Shown: one piece after another, positions 43,048 to 54,300 of the stretch | Layout: each line of letters opens with the position of its first letter | Numbering within the stretch: position 1 is the first letter of the stretch | Assembly (NCBI GenBank): GCA_947498845.1 | Contig: CANMLX010000011.1 | Location: 1 to 64,000, forward strand | Length of the DNA stretch: 64,000 bases | DNA from: an uncultured Flavobacteriaceae bacterium | GTDB lineage: Bacteria > Bacteroidota > Bacteroidia > Flavobacteriales > Flavobacteriaceae | Direction of reading: 5' to 3' | Notes under the pieces: generated by a model | The model's database searches: none | What the model was told of the DNA's origin: nothing | The model's input: the letters and a program-made list of their open reading frames with translations, nothing else | Program-made: the position numbers and the translations under genes

Positions 43048-43215
43048 ATTAATATCAGTGATTTTAAGATGAATGAATGCAAAACATGATCATTCATTTT
43101 CACTTAATGTCACTAAACAAAAAAATGTTACCCTGAAACGTCGTTTTTAAAAAACGTAAAATGTGTAATTGAAAATTACAGGTAGAATTTGATTATAAAA
43201 TAGTTATAATAACTA

Positions 43216-46200
43216 CTATTTCTTTGAAACAGAAACGTTCCTTTTTCTGTACAAAAAGACACCAAATAGTAAGGGTAATGCTACTCCAATGCCCCAATAC
43301 CATAATGAATTTATCCCAAAATCTATAGGAGCTGTATCTCCTACTAAATAAAAACCTCCCCAATAAAATGGTGTTGCTTTATAGATATCTGCTTGTTGTA
43401 AGTATTGTAATTTAGCTTGCTGCAGGGCTTTAGCTTTGTTCATACCTTTTTTAAGGTTGGTATAGAAATATGCCATTAACTCGGGTGTAGTTTCATCGGG
43501 GACTTCCCAACTGCTCAGTAATAAACTTTTGGTACCTGCATATTGAAACGCATTACCCAAGCTCATAATCCCTTCGCCTTTGGCTATTTTCCCTGTTCCT
43601 GTATTACATGCGCTTAATACGGTTAATTGGGATGGAATGCTTAAGGCAAACAGTTCATGGCCATATAAATAACTATCTTCTATAGTGTCTTTACTTTTGG
43701 TAAAATAGAGTTTTGAGTTTTGTGGACGCTCATTATCTACATCGCCATGTAATGCTAAATGTAATATTTTATACTTACTGGCATTTTTTTTAAAATTAGC
43801 TTCATCGGCATCTGCTCCAAAATAGTATTGCCCATCTATAATATCTGCGATGGCTCTTATCTCTTTTCGGGTTCCAGGGAGATCGTCTCCTGTATCTCGT
43901 AAAGCTGCCAAACTCATATTTTTAGCTTTTACCACGTTAGTAGAATCTGAAAACGAAAAAGCCAAGCAGCCTTCTTGCTTTATTTCCTGTTTTTGCTCTT
44001 GAAATGGATTAAACAGTAGTGTTGCGGAATTAGCATAACTAATGGCATAATCCCTTAACAAATAGGGTAATTCACTTGAGCTTTCTGAAGTTTTTTCTTT
44101 TGTTAACAGTAATTCAAAATTAAGATGCCATAACGATTCATCTGGAATAATAATAAGTTGGTCTCCTACTAAATCTTGCTTTATAGGTTGGATTAACATA
44201 TTATACAATTCGTATCCTAATTGCTTATAAGCTAAAATATCTTTTGAAGTTGTGGCTTCTCGAAATGCCTTTATCTTTTCATTAAGTTTTGGTGTTTGCA
44301 ATTCTTTAACTTGAAATTTAGTTTTAGAAATGGTAAATGCATAAGTTGTACTGTCTGTTGTAAAAAACTCTAATAAAGTGGTATTTTTATCTAACTTTTC
44401 TTGAATTTCTGAAACTGAAATTACTTTATTACTGTGTTTTAATTTGTAATATTTTGGATACTCCTTCTCTAATATTTGCGTTAACGAATCTTGTCTTCTA
44501 GTGACATCAAATAATTTGCCTTCGTTTTTTTTTATGGATTCAGCATCTAAAGAGTCCTTAGCCTGCTCTAATATTATTTGAGATTTATAAAATGCGCGAT
44601 TAGATTTTAAGGTGTTTTCTAGTGTAATTAATTCTTCTGGTAATTCTGAGAAGTTTTTGGCACTATTTTCCAAAAGGAGATTTTTTAACGTGTTAGATTT
44701 ACTTTTTTCTAAGTAATACCTTATTCTTTCAATTTCTTTCTTATTATCAGTAACTTTATATTTTGTAAAATGAGCTGCAATAGCATCTCGATACATCTCT
44801 TTTGCCTGTTTTGCTAAATTTACTTTATCTTGATAATTTTGATAAGATTGTCTGAAATGATCTACTAACTTATCTAAATTTTGATACAAGATGACACTTT
44901 CGTTTATATTGCTAACTGTTTTTTCTACTTTATATTTCTCTTGCAATACATTAGCTTTCAATACAAGCGTTGCAAATAATTGCTTTAAATAATAATAGTA
45001 CTCGGTATTAAAAATATTTTTAGAAAATTTATCATACTCTGTTTTAGTATTACACTTCATTGCTTTATTATAAAATTGAATAGATAAATCATATTTATTT
45101 TGTTTGTAATACGTTAACCCCATGGAATTATAACATTTAATAAACACATAAAAATCTTGAGAAGATAAACTTCTCATAATATCTAAACATTTTTGATAAT
45201 AGTTTAAAGCCTTAGAATACATTCCTTTTTCTTTGTACAGGTCTCCGATATTTAAATATGTTAGAGCTCCAGACTTATGAATTTTTTGTTGAATTTCTAG
45301 AGCATTTTCATAATACATCAACGCTGAATCGTATTCTTTTTTGCTAAGATATAAATCACCTAAATGACTGTAAACTTCTGCAACACGAAAATTGTTGTTT
45401 CCACTTTTTTCAGAAACTTCTAATGATTTAGTATAATAGAATATTTTTTTTTCGAAGTCTGAATCATCATAACATGCTCCAATATTGGCGTAAATGACTG
45501 CCATTTCAGGGTGATTCTCTCCATACAGTTTTCGTTTTAAAACTAAGCTTTTTTTATAATACAATAAAGCTTTCTCTTTTTCACCTTTTTCTTTAAAAAT
45601 AACCCCCATATTTATATATAGGTTACTCAATGCATAAGGGTCTTTTTCTTTTTCAATAATGAAAGATTCTTTTTTATGATATTTTAAAGCCAAATCTAAT
45701 TGATTTATTTTATCATATAGCAAGGCAATATTCCCATAACTATAAGCTGTGTTTAAATGATATTCACCATAGTTTTTAATTGTAATATTTAAATCTTTTT
45801 TATAAAAAATAAGTGCTTTATCGTATTTTTCAAGACGGTAATAAATCCCCCCAAGTAGACTATACAAAATTCCTATTTCGGTATTTGTTGGTTCAAAAAT
45901 ATTCTGATATATCTCCAAGGACTTTTCATTATACTCTATAGCTTTTGTATAATTTTGTTTATAAAAGTATACAAAGCATATATTAGAATATGATTTAGCT
46001 ATATCTGAGTGGTTTTTTGAAAATATTTTTTCACGAATATCTAATGCCTTTAGGTAATTAGTTAGTGCAACATTATAAATCGCTTTTTTTTCATAGTACA
46101 ACCCTATATTATCATATGAATTTGCTATTTCTGGATGTGTTTTTATTAAGTATAAATCACAAATATCTAATGCCTTTTTTGCATATTCTAATGCACGCTC

Positions 46201-46455
46201 CTGTTTATAAGCCCTTCTTTGAGTTTTTGAAATACAATTATAGTAATTAGCCACCTTAGCCCATGCCTTAACCTTTTTACAAACAGCTACCGCTTTTTTT
46301 AGATAAATTGTAGATTCATCAAATTTCCTAATTCTAAACAACGAATCCGCTTTTTGATGATATTGAAAAGCAACTAAAGTGTCTTTTTCAATTTGACTAA
46401 AAGCAAGACTAGATGTTGCTAATACTAGAATAAATAAAAGCTTTGATAATTTCAT
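43216..46455 (-). CDS. secreted TPR-CHAT (caspase-like) protein, copy 1
   Basis: 1079 residues. Signal peptide MKLSKLLFILVLATSSLAFS; then about ten TPR units (about 30-490) built on ANYYNCIS and SYDNIGLYYEKKAI-type helices, and a helical linker (about 500-640). The CHAT peptidase domain covers about 670-1040. The catalytic dyad fits His903 (LHLALHGDVD) and Cys950 (SACNTGTGK), 47 residues apart as in caspase-like folds. One membrane helix lies near 1050-1070 (WYWGIGVALPLLFGVFLY), followed by the basic RKR tail. This topology puts TPR and protease in the periplasm. The gene is 15 bases after CHAT 2 and last in the sigma-anti-sigma-CHAT2-CHAT1 operon. Substrate and trigger are unknown. Confidence 0.92.
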   Translation of the reverse strand: MKLSKLLFILVLATSSLAFSQIEKDTLVAFQYHQKADSLFRIRKFDESTIYLKKAVAVCKKVKAWAKVANYYNCISKTQRRAYKQERALEYAKKALDICDLYLIKTHPEIANSYDNIGLYYEKKAIYNVALTNYLKALDIREKIFSKNHSDIAKSYSNICFVYFYKQNYTKAIEYNEKSLEIYQNIFEPTNTEIGILYSLLGGIYYRLEKYDKALIFYKKDLNITIKNYGEYHLNTAYSYGNIALLYDKINQLDLALKYHKKESFIIEKEKDPYALSNLYINMGVIFKEKGEKEKALLYYKKSLVLKRKLYGENHPEMAVIYANIGACYDDSDFEKKIFYYTKSLEVSEKSGNNNFRVAEVYSHLGDLYLSKKEYDSALMYYENALEIQQKIHKSGALTYLNIGDLYKEKGMYSKALNYYQKCLDIMRSLSSQDFYVFIKCYNSMGLTYYKQNKYDLSIQFYNKAMKCNTKTEYDKFSKNIFNTEYYYYLKQLFATLVLKANVLQEKYKVEKTVSNINESVILYQNLDKLVDHFRQSYQNYQDKVNLAKQAKEMYRDAIAAHFTKYKVTDNKKEIERIRYYLEKSKSNTLKNLLLENSAKNFSELPEELITLENTLKSNRAFYKSQIILEQAKDSLDAESIKKNEGKLFDVTRRQDSLTQILEKEYPKYYKLKHSNKVISVSEIQEKLDKNTTLLEFFTTDSTTYAFTISKTKFQVKELQTPKLNEKIKAFREATTSKDILAYKQLGYELYNMLIQPIKQDLVGDQLIIIPDESLWHLNFELLLTKEKTSESSSELPYLLRDYAISYANSATLLFNPFQEQKQEIKQEGCLAFSFSDSTNVVKAKNMSLAALRDTGDDLPGTRKEIRAIADIIDGQYYFGADADEANFKKNASKYKILHLALHGDVDNERPQNSKLYFTKSKDTIEDSYLYGHELFALSIPSQLTVLSACNTGTGKIAKGEGIMSLGNAFQYAGTKSLLLSSWEVPDETTPELMAYFYTNLKKGMNKAKALQQAKLQYLQQADIYKATPFYWGGFYLVGDTAPIDFGINSLWYWGIGVALPLLFGVFLYRKRNVSVSKK

Positions 46456-46470
46456 AATTTAGGAGTTTGC

Positions 46471-49400
46471 TTAGTTAAGTTTATTGCTTTTTCTACACAA
46501 AAAAACACCTAATAATAGTAAGAGTAATACTACTCCAATGCCCCAATACCATAATGAATTTATCCCAAAATCTATAGGAGCTGTATCTCCTACTAAATAA
46601 AAACCTCCCCAATAAAATGGGGCTGCTTTATAGATATCTGCTTTTTGTAAGTATTGTAATTTAGCTTGCTGCAGGGCTTTAGCTTTATTCATACCTTTTT
46701 TAAGATTGGTATAGAAATATGCCATTAACTCGGGTGTAGTTTCATCGGGGACTTCCCAACTGCTCAGTAATAAACTTTTGGTACCTGCATATTGAAACGC
46801 ATTACCCAAGCTCATAATCCCTTCGCCTTTGGCTATTTTCCCTGTTCCTGTATTACATGCGCTTAATACGGTTAATTGGGATGGAATGTTTAAGGCAAAC
46901 AGTTCATGGCCGTATAAATAACTATCTTCTATAGTGTCTTTACTTTTGGTAAAATAGAGTTTTGAGTTTTGGGGGCGCTCATTATCTACATCGCCATGTA
47001 ATGCTAAATGTAATATTTTATACTTACTGGCATTTTTTTTAAAATTAGCTTCATCGGCATCTGCTCCAAAATAGTATTGCCCATCTATAATATCTGCGAT
47101 GGCTCTTATCTCTTTTCGGGTTCCAGGGAGATCGTCTCCTGTATCTCGTAAAGCTGCCAAACTCATATTTTTAGCTTTTACCACATTAGTAGAATCTGAA
47201 AACGAAAAAGCCAAGCAGCCTTCTTGCTTTATTTCCTGTTTTTGCTCTTGAAATGGATTAAACAGTAGTGTTGCGGAATTAGCATAACTAATGGCATAAT
47301 CTCTTAACAAATAGGGTAATTCACTTGAGCTTTCTGAAGTTTTTTCTTTTGTTAACAGTAATTCAAAATTAAGATGCCATAACGATTCATCTGGAATAAT
47401 AATAAGCTGGTCTCTTTCTAAATTTTGCTTTATGGGTTGGATTAACATATTATACAATTCGTATCCTAATTGCTTATAAGCTATAATATCTTTTGAAGTT
47501 GTGGCTTCTCTAAACACCTTTATCTTTTCTTCTAGTTTTGGTGCTTGTAATTCTTTAACTTGAAATTTAGTTTTAGAGATGGTAAATGCATAAGTTGTAC
47601 TGTCTGTTGTAAAAAACTCTAATAAAGTGGTATTTTTATCTAACTTTTCTTGAATTTCTGAAACTGAAATTACTTTATTGGAATGCTTAAGCTTGTAATA
47701 TTTTGGATAATCTTGTTCTAACACTTTAGTTAAAGAATCTTGTCTTCTAGTGACATCAAATAATTTGCCTTCGTATTCTTGGATCGTTTTAGTATCCATA
47801 GAATCTTTGGATTGTTCTGATACAATACGTGATTTATAAAATGCGCGATTAGATTTTAAGGTGTTTTCTAGTGTAATTAATTCTTCTGGTAATTCTGAGA
47901 AGTTTTTGGCACTATTTTCCAAAAGGAGATTTTTTAACGTGTTAGATTTACTTTTTTCTGCATAATAACGTGCTTTTTCAAGATCAGTAATGTTATTATA
48001 AATTTTAAATTTTAACAGATGAGCTGTAATAGCATCTCTGTACATTTCTTTAGTATTTTTAGCTAAATTTACTTTATCCTCATAATTTTGGTAAGATTGT
48101 CTAAAATGATCTACTAATTGATCTAAAAATTTATATAATGAAATACTCTCTGTAAGATCTTCTAACGAATTATCTTCTTCAAAACGCTTCTGCAATGTTT
48201 TTGCTTTTTTTAAAAGAGTTTCAAACAAACTACTTAATAGACTATACTGTTTAGGATTAAAAGTATTTTCAAAAGTTCCCTCATACTTAGTTTTAATATT
48301 ATTTATTATGGCCTTATCAAAAAATGCAATTGATTCTGAATATTTCTTTTGTTTATCATAAACTATTCCTATATTATTATAACAGCTAAGAAGCAAGTAT
48401 AAATCTTGCGTAGATGTGTTATGTAAAATATCTAGACTTTTTTGATAATAATCTAAAGCTGTATCATAATCTTTTTTTTCATAATACAAACTTCCTATAT
48501 TTTTATATGAGTATGCTATATGAGAATGGTTTTCATCTAATATTTCTTTTCTTATTCCTAGAGCTTTATTTAGATAATCTAAAGCTGTATCGTAATCTTT
48601 TTTTAATTGATAGTCTATTCCCATTTCATTATAAATTGTTGCTACTTGAGAATGATTCTCTCCAAATGCTTTTTTGTAAATAGCTAATGCTTTGAATTTA
48701 TAAAATAAAGACTTTTCTATGTTAAATAAACCTCTATAAACTGAGCTTATATTATTATAGACTAAAGCTATTTTGGGATGGCTTTTTCCATAAATTTTTT
48801 GTAGCCCATCTAATGATTTGTTATAATATTGTAAAGCTTTTATGCCTTGACCACTTCCTTTATAAACAGATCCTATAACGATATATATCATACTTAATGA
48901 ATACCTATTATTTTCTTTTTCTAAAATACTAACAGCCTTTTCACAATACTCCAAGGCCAATTCAAAATTATATTTATCCGCATAAACTATACCAATATTA
49001 GCATAACTATGTGCAACATAGAAATGATCTTTTCCTCTTTTCTTAATTCTTATATTTAAGCTTTTTTTATAATAATCAACTGCTTTATCATATCTTTGAA
49101 GTTGTACGTTAATTACACCTAGATTATTATAAGCTTCACCTATATCTTCGTGGTCTGGTTCGAAAATATTTAAATAAATATTCAGTTCTTTTTTGTAATA
49201 CTTAACCGCATCATTATATTTTTCGGTGTAATAGTAATGAGTAGCTAAAAAATTATATGATCTTGCTACATCAGGATGATATTTTGAGTATAATTTTTCA
49301 CGTATTTTCAAAGATTTTTGAAAATACATGAACGATGTATCATGAATAGCTTTTTCTTGATAATATACTCCTATATTTTCATATGCACTTGCTTTTTCTG

Positions 49401-49722
49401 GATGATTTTTCGTTAAATATTTATCACAAATATTTAAGGCTTTTTTCGAATTGGTTAATGACTTTTCCAACTCTCCTTCGTTAACTTGATTCTCAGAAAT
49501 CTTACTATAACAGCTAGCTACTCGTTCCCATGCTTTATATTTTTTATAAATGGGTAATGCTTTTTTAAAAAACTCTATGGATTTAATATAACTAGTCTCT
49601 TCTAATAATGAATCTGCTTTTTGATAATATTGATAAGCAACTAAAGTGTCTTTTTCAATTTGACTAAAAGCAAGACTAGATGTTGCTAATACTAGAATAA
49701 ATAAAAGCTTTGATAATTTCAT
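46471..49722 (-). CDS. secreted TPR-CHAT (caspase-like) protein, copy 2
   Basis: 1083 residues, with the same architecture: an identical signal peptide to copy 1, TPRs (about 30-490; for example YEKKDYDTALDYYQKSLDIL), a helical linker, the CHAT domain and a C-terminal membrane helix (WYWGIGVVLLLLLLGVFLC, then RKSNKLN). The catalytic residues are His909 and Cys956. From DESLWHLNFELL to the membrane segment it differs from copy 1 by only a few residues, while the TPR parts are clearly diverged. This points to gene conversion or a very young duplication with the sensor half changing. It is 17 bases after the anti-sigma-like gene and certainly co-transcribed with it. Confidence 0.92.
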   Translation of the reverse strand: MKLSKLLFILVLATSSLAFSQIEKDTLVAYQYYQKADSLLEETSYIKSIEFFKKALPIYKKYKAWERVASCYSKISENQVNEGELEKSLTNSKKALNICDKYLTKNHPEKASAYENIGVYYQEKAIHDTSFMYFQKSLKIREKLYSKYHPDVARSYNFLATHYYYTEKYNDAVKYYKKELNIYLNIFEPDHEDIGEAYNNLGVINVQLQRYDKAVDYYKKSLNIRIKKRGKDHFYVAHSYANIGIVYADKYNFELALEYCEKAVSILEKENNRYSLSMIYIVIGSVYKGSGQGIKALQYYNKSLDGLQKIYGKSHPKIALVYNNISSVYRGLFNIEKSLFYKFKALAIYKKAFGENHSQVATIYNEMGIDYQLKKDYDTALDYLNKALGIRKEILDENHSHIAYSYKNIGSLYYEKKDYDTALDYYQKSLDILHNTSTQDLYLLLSCYNNIGIVYDKQKKYSESIAFFDKAIINNIKTKYEGTFENTFNPKQYSLLSSLFETLLKKAKTLQKRFEEDNSLEDLTESISLYKFLDQLVDHFRQSYQNYEDKVNLAKNTKEMYRDAITAHLLKFKIYNNITDLEKARYYAEKSKSNTLKNLLLENSAKNFSELPEELITLENTLKSNRAFYKSRIVSEQSKDSMDTKTIQEYEGKLFDVTRRQDSLTKVLEQDYPKYYKLKHSNKVISVSEIQEKLDKNTTLLEFFTTDSTTYAFTISKTKFQVKELQAPKLEEKIKVFREATTSKDIIAYKQLGYELYNMLIQPIKQNLERDQLIIIPDESLWHLNFELLLTKEKTSESSSELPYLLRDYAISYANSATLLFNPFQEQKQEIKQEGCLAFSFSDSTNVVKAKNMSLAALRDTGDDLPGTRKEIRAIADIIDGQYYFGADADEANFKKNASKYKILHLALHGDVDNERPQNSKLYFTKSKDTIEDSYLYGHELFALNIPSQLTVLSACNTGTGKIAKGEGIMSLGNAFQYAGTKSLLLSSWEVPDETTPELMAYFYTNLKKGMNKAKALQQAKLQYLQKADIYKAAPFYWGGFYLVGDTAPIDFGINSLWYWGIGVVLLLLLLGVFLCRKSNKLN

Positions 49723-49739
49723 TTTTAGGTCTTTATTGG

Positions 49740-50624
49740 TTATTTCAAAACTTCCTTTAATTGAAAAGCTTTACCTGTATACAAATTAGTGGAAGTACTT
49801 AGCTTTTCAAGGATTGATAAAGCATTAATTTTATCACCATTTCTCACATGAGTAAGCGCCAAAAACCATTGCGCATCACTATAAAATTGGCTTTCTTCAT
49901 GTATAGACTGAAAAATAGCAATAGCCTTATTTTCCTGACTTACATTTAAATAGCTATTACCTAAATACAATTTTAACTGATCATCTGGATTTGTTTTAAT
50001 TTTATCTTTAAGAATACCTATTACTTTTTGATAGTTCTTATTATTGTAATATTGAGCGAGTTCCTTCAATATAGAGTCCTTAGCTGTAAATTGATATTCT
50101 CCACGAGTAAGATCACCCATAGGATATGGCGTATAATAACTCGCAAATAAGTTTTCTGTTTGCGAGTTCTGATTTTGGAAATATAACAACGAAGACAAAC
50201 CTAGTAAGATAAGAACAGTAGCTGCCACTTTCCAATACCTCCAAGGCATTTTTTTAACTGGTTTTTCTTCCGTTTTTGATTCTTTAAGTTCCGCATCCAT
50301 TTGCATTAACTTTTTTCTAAAGTCAATACTCTCTTTATCTTTTAAAGCGTTTTGTATTAATTGGTGCTTTTCTACTTCTTCTTGAAGGGCTTTGTCTGTT
50401 TTAAGTTTATCTTGAAAGGTCTTTAAATCTTCACCCTCAAGCCTGCTATTTAAATAATCCCCAATGGTTTCATATAACTGTTGAACTTCGTTTTGTTTTT
50501 CTACTTCTAGCCTAAGCCCATCATCAATCTTTAAAGCGTCTTCAAAGGCTTTTAAGCGTTCTCCCTTAAGTTCACCATTTAAGTAAGCATCGATATTATC
50601 AAATAAGTCCTGATGTTTTTCCAT
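49740..50624 (-). CDS. membrane anti-sigma-like protein with periplasmic TPRs
   Basis: 294 residues. The cytoplasmic N-terminus (1-125) contains a duplicated unit: DAYLNGELKGERLKAFEDAL (11-30) and GDYLNSRLEGEDLKTFQDKL (55-74), resembling zinc-less anti-sigma N-termini of Bacteroidota. One membrane helix at about 131-148 (WKVAATVLILLGLSSLLY) is followed by a periplasmic helical repeat domain (TPR-like: AQYYNNKNYQKVIGILKDKI, LYLGNSYLNVSQENKAIAIF, WFLALTHVRNGDKINALSIL). The stop of the sigma gene is 6 bases upstream. The topology suggests that it holds the sigma factor until a periplasmic signal, perhaps from the neighbouring CHAT proteins, arrives. Confidence 0.8.
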   Translation of the reverse strand: MEKHQDLFDNIDAYLNGELKGERLKAFEDALKIDDGLRLEVEKQNEVQQLYETIGDYLNSRLEGEDLKTFQDKLKTDKALQEEVEKHQLIQNALKDKESIDFRKKLMQMDAELKESKTEEKPVKKMPWRYWKVAATVLILLGLSSLLYFQNQNSQTENLFASYYTPYPMGDLTRGEYQFTAKDSILKELAQYYNNKNYQKVIGILKDKIKTNPDDQLKLYLGNSYLNVSQENKAIAIFQSIHEESQFYSDAQWFLALTHVRNGDKINALSILEKLSTSTNLYTGKAFQLKEVLK

Positions 50625-50630
50625 GATTAT

Positions 50631-51218
50631 TTAGTAATTAGAAGCTATTTTAAATTCTTTAAACACCGGATCGTTCGCTGTTAACTTCATGAGTTGTTTT
50701 TGACAGGCAAATTTTCGTTTTCGGGTATAGCCCTCTGTAAAGTCTTTTTCCTTGGCAATTTCTCTTAAACTATAACCTCCAAAAAACATCAATAATATCT
50801 CTTGACATCCAGTTCCTAGTTTCAATAAATACTTTTGTATCAAAGACTTTTTTTCGGCTTTATCAATCATCTCTTCTGCATTAGATATTGGATCTTCCAA
50901 TTTGACAAAAGCTGCATCATTAATTTCGGTTTTCCCCATGCGTCTCAACCTATTTAACCAAAGGTATTTACAAATACCATAAACATAGGTTCCTAAAGCG
51001 CAATTAATTTGTAGTTTATTAGCTTTTATTTTTTCGAAAACGAGTACCATAGCATCCTGAAAAATATCTCTGGCATCCTCCGTTTCTCCCGAATTTTTCA
51101 ACACATAGCTTATAATACGAGGCAAATGTTTTTTATAAAATGCTTTAATAACAGCATCATCTCCATGTTTAATCGCATTGATGATGATGGCATTATCGTC
51201 GTTTTTATATACTTTCAT
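50631..51218 (-). CDS. ECF-type RNA polymerase sigma factor
   Basis: 195 residues. Region 2 (about 25-95): LPRIISYVLKNSGETEDARD, IFQDAMVLVFEKI and YVYGICKYLWLNRLRR. Region 4 (about 135-185): GCQEILLMFFGGYSLREIAK and YTRKRKFACQKQLMKL. This fits Bacteroidota ECF factors. It heads an operon with the anti-sigma-like gene (6 bases) and two CHAT genes (17 and 15 bases). A -7 element TATATTTG (plus 51260-51267) lies about 40 bases before the start. Its targets could include this operon or the separate CHAT gene upstream. Confidence 0.92.
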   Translation of the reverse strand: MKVYKNDDNAIIINAIKHGDDAVIKAFYKKHLPRIISYVLKNSGETEDARDIFQDAMVLVFEKIKANKLQINCALGTYVYGICKYLWLNRLRRMGKTEINDAAFVKLEDPISNAEEMIDKAEKKSLIQKYLLKLGTGCQEILLMFFGGYSLREIAKEKDFTEGYTRKRKFACQKQLMKLTANDPVFKEFKIASNY

Positions 51219-51259
51219 TAACTAAGGGTAAGGGTAAATTTGTGTTTTAAAGCTATTTA

Positions 51260-51267
51260 CAAATATA
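51260..51267 (-). promoter_or_regulatory. -7 element of the sigma-CHAT operon
   Basis: TATATTTG on the minus strand fits TAnnTTTG. The -33 region shows only a weak match (TTTCA about 20 bases upstream). Confidence 0.4.
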
Positions 51268-51359
51268 TTTAAAAACTAGTGATATACTGAAACGAGTTTA
51301 TTACATGTTTTAGAATGACTAAAAAGATATAATTTGGTTATAAATATTTATAATGAATA

Positions 51360-54300
51360 CTATTTCTTTGAAATAGAGATTTTCTTTTTTTTATATAAAA
51401 AGACACTAAATAATAGTAAAGATGATACTACTCCAATTCCCCAATACCACAATGGGTTTATCCCAAAATCTATAGGAGCTGTATCTCCTACTAAATAAAA
51501 ACCTCCCCAATAAAATGGTGCTGCTTTATGAAAGTCTGCCTGCTCTAAATATTGCAACTTAGCTTGTTGTAAGGCTTTAGATTTAGTCATTCCATCCTTT
51601 AAATTAGTATAAAAATAGGTCATGAATTTTGGAGTGGTTTTATCCGACACCTCCCAACTACTTAGTAATAAACTCTTGGTTCCTGCGTATTGAAACGCAT
51701 GCCCCATACTCATAATACCTTCGCCTTTGGCTATTTTACCTGTACCCGTATTACAAGCGCTTAATACTGCTAATTCTGACGGAATATCTAAAGCAAAAAG
51801 CTCATGCCCGTACAAAAAATTATCCTCAATAGTATCGTTACTTTTCGTAAAATAGAGTTTAGAATTTTGTGGCTCCTCATTATCCACATCACCATGCAAT
51901 GCTAAATGTAATATTTTATATTTACTGGCATGTTTTTTAAAGTTGCTTTCATTTGCATCTGCTCCAAAATAATACTGCCCATCTATAATATCTGCAATGG
52001 CTCTAATTTCTTTTCGAGTTCCTGGAAGATCTTCTCCAACATCACGTAGAGCATTTAAACTCATATTTTTAGTTTTTACAACATTGATTGAATCTGAAAA
52101 TGAAAATGCTAAACACTCCTTCTGTTGTATATCTTGCTTTTGCTCTTCAAACGGATTGAATAATAGCGTTGCTGAATTGGCATAGCTAATTGCATAATCT
52201 TTTAACAAATAGGGTAAGCTATTGGGGATTCCCGAAATATCTTTTTGAGTTAATAGTAAATCAAAATTCAAGTGCCATAATACACCATCTGGAATAATTA
52301 TAAGCTCGTCACCCTTCAATGTATTTTTTATTGGTTTAATTAAAATATGGTACAAATCATTTGCACTAAACTTGTATGCTGCAATATTCTCTGAAAGTAT
52401 GGCGTTACGAAATTCCTCAACTTTTTTACTAAGTTTGGATGTATTCAATGTTTTAATTGTAAAGTCTTCTTTTGTGATAACAAAAGCATGTGTTAAGCTA
52501 TCTGTTGTAAAAAACTCTAGTACACTAGTATTTTTGTCTATTTTCTCTTGAATTTCTGAAATAGAAACTACCTTATCGTTATGTCTTAACTTATAATACT
52601 TGGGGTAATACCTCTTTACAACTTTTAACAAAGAGTCTTGTCTTTGATTTATATCAAAAAGCTTGTCTTCATATTTCTGAATAATAACATCATTCACAGA
52701 ATCTTTTGATTTTTCAGACACTATACGAGATTGGTAATAGGCTCGATTTGATTTTAAAGTGCTCTCTAGAGTTATCAATTTTTTTGGTAATTTCAGTGAA
52801 TAGTTTTTAACTTTTTGCTCCTGTAGTAAACCTTTCAAAACAGTAGACTTACTTTTCTCTGCGTAATAGTATGCTTTTTTAAGAGCTACTGTATCATTAT
52901 CAACCTTAAACTTTAAAAGGTGAACACTAACAGCACCAGAGTACATGTCTTTGACTTGTTCTACTAAGTTTACTTTGTCCTTATAATTTAGATATGACTG
53001 TCTTAAATGATCCACTAGCTTATCTAAATTTTGATATAAAACAATACTTTCATCAAGATTATATATGGTTTTATCTTTTTTGTAACTTGCCTCTAGTGTT
53101 TTTGCTTTTCCTATAAGTATTTCGAATAACCTGTTTAAATCAAGATAATTGTTAGGGGTAAAACTACTTTTAGAAATTTCAATATTCTTGTTTTTTATAT
53201 TAAGTTCAATAGCCTTATTAAAAGCTATTAATGATTCTTTATATCTACGCTGCCTTTTATAAGTTTCTCCTATATTATGATAACATACAAGAAGTAGATT
53301 TAACCCTTTTTTAGGTGAATTTTTTAAAATATTTAAGCTTTTTTGATAGTAACTCAAAGCTTCAGAATATGATTTTTTCATCCCATATATAGATCCTATA
53401 TTTAAATAAGATTGAGCTATAGCAGTATGATTTTCATCTAAGGTTCTTTTGCATATTTTTAAGGCTTTATTATGATAAGCCAAGGCTTTATCAAATTCAT
53501 TTTTATTTAAATAATGATTACCAAGATCTACATAAATAAATGCTAATTCAATATGATTTTCTCCAAATATTTCTTTATAAGCATGCAATACTTTGGTGTA
53601 ATAAAACAGTGATTTTTCATTATTAAAGCTTTCATAAACCATAGCTATATTGCGATAAGTTAGTGCTGTTTCATAACGACTATTACGATATTTTTTTTGT
53701 GCTAAGTTTAATGCTTTTTTATAATATTGTAAAGCTTTATTTTTTTCTCCTTTTTTTAACAAAACACTCCCTATATTGTTATACAAACCAAACAACCCTT
53801 TTGTATGCTTTTCTTTTTTTAAAATGGGTACAGCTTTTTCGTAATATTCTTGGGTTGAATCTAGTTGTTCTAAGCTGTAATATATTTCTCCAATATTTAA
53901 GTAACTAAATGCTACATATAAATCATGTTTCCCTTTATTTTCAATGGTTATTTCTAAGTCTTTTTTATAAAAACTAAGTGCAGTATCGTATTCTTCAAGC
54001 TCACTATAAGTTACCCCCAAATTATTGTATACCTTGGCTATTTTTAGATGCTTATCACCAAAAATCTTTTTATAGATAGTCAAAGCTTTTTTATTATATA
54101 ATACTGATTTTTTATGATTTCGAATATGATAAAATAGAATACCTAAATTACTGTAAGACTCTGCAATATCTTGATGGTATTCAGGAAATATTTTTTTTCG
54201 ACTGTCAAGTGCTTTTTGAAAATAAGATAATGCGATAAGATAGTCGGATTTAAATAGGTAATAATTCCCTATATTATCATACGAATTTGCCTTTTCTGGA

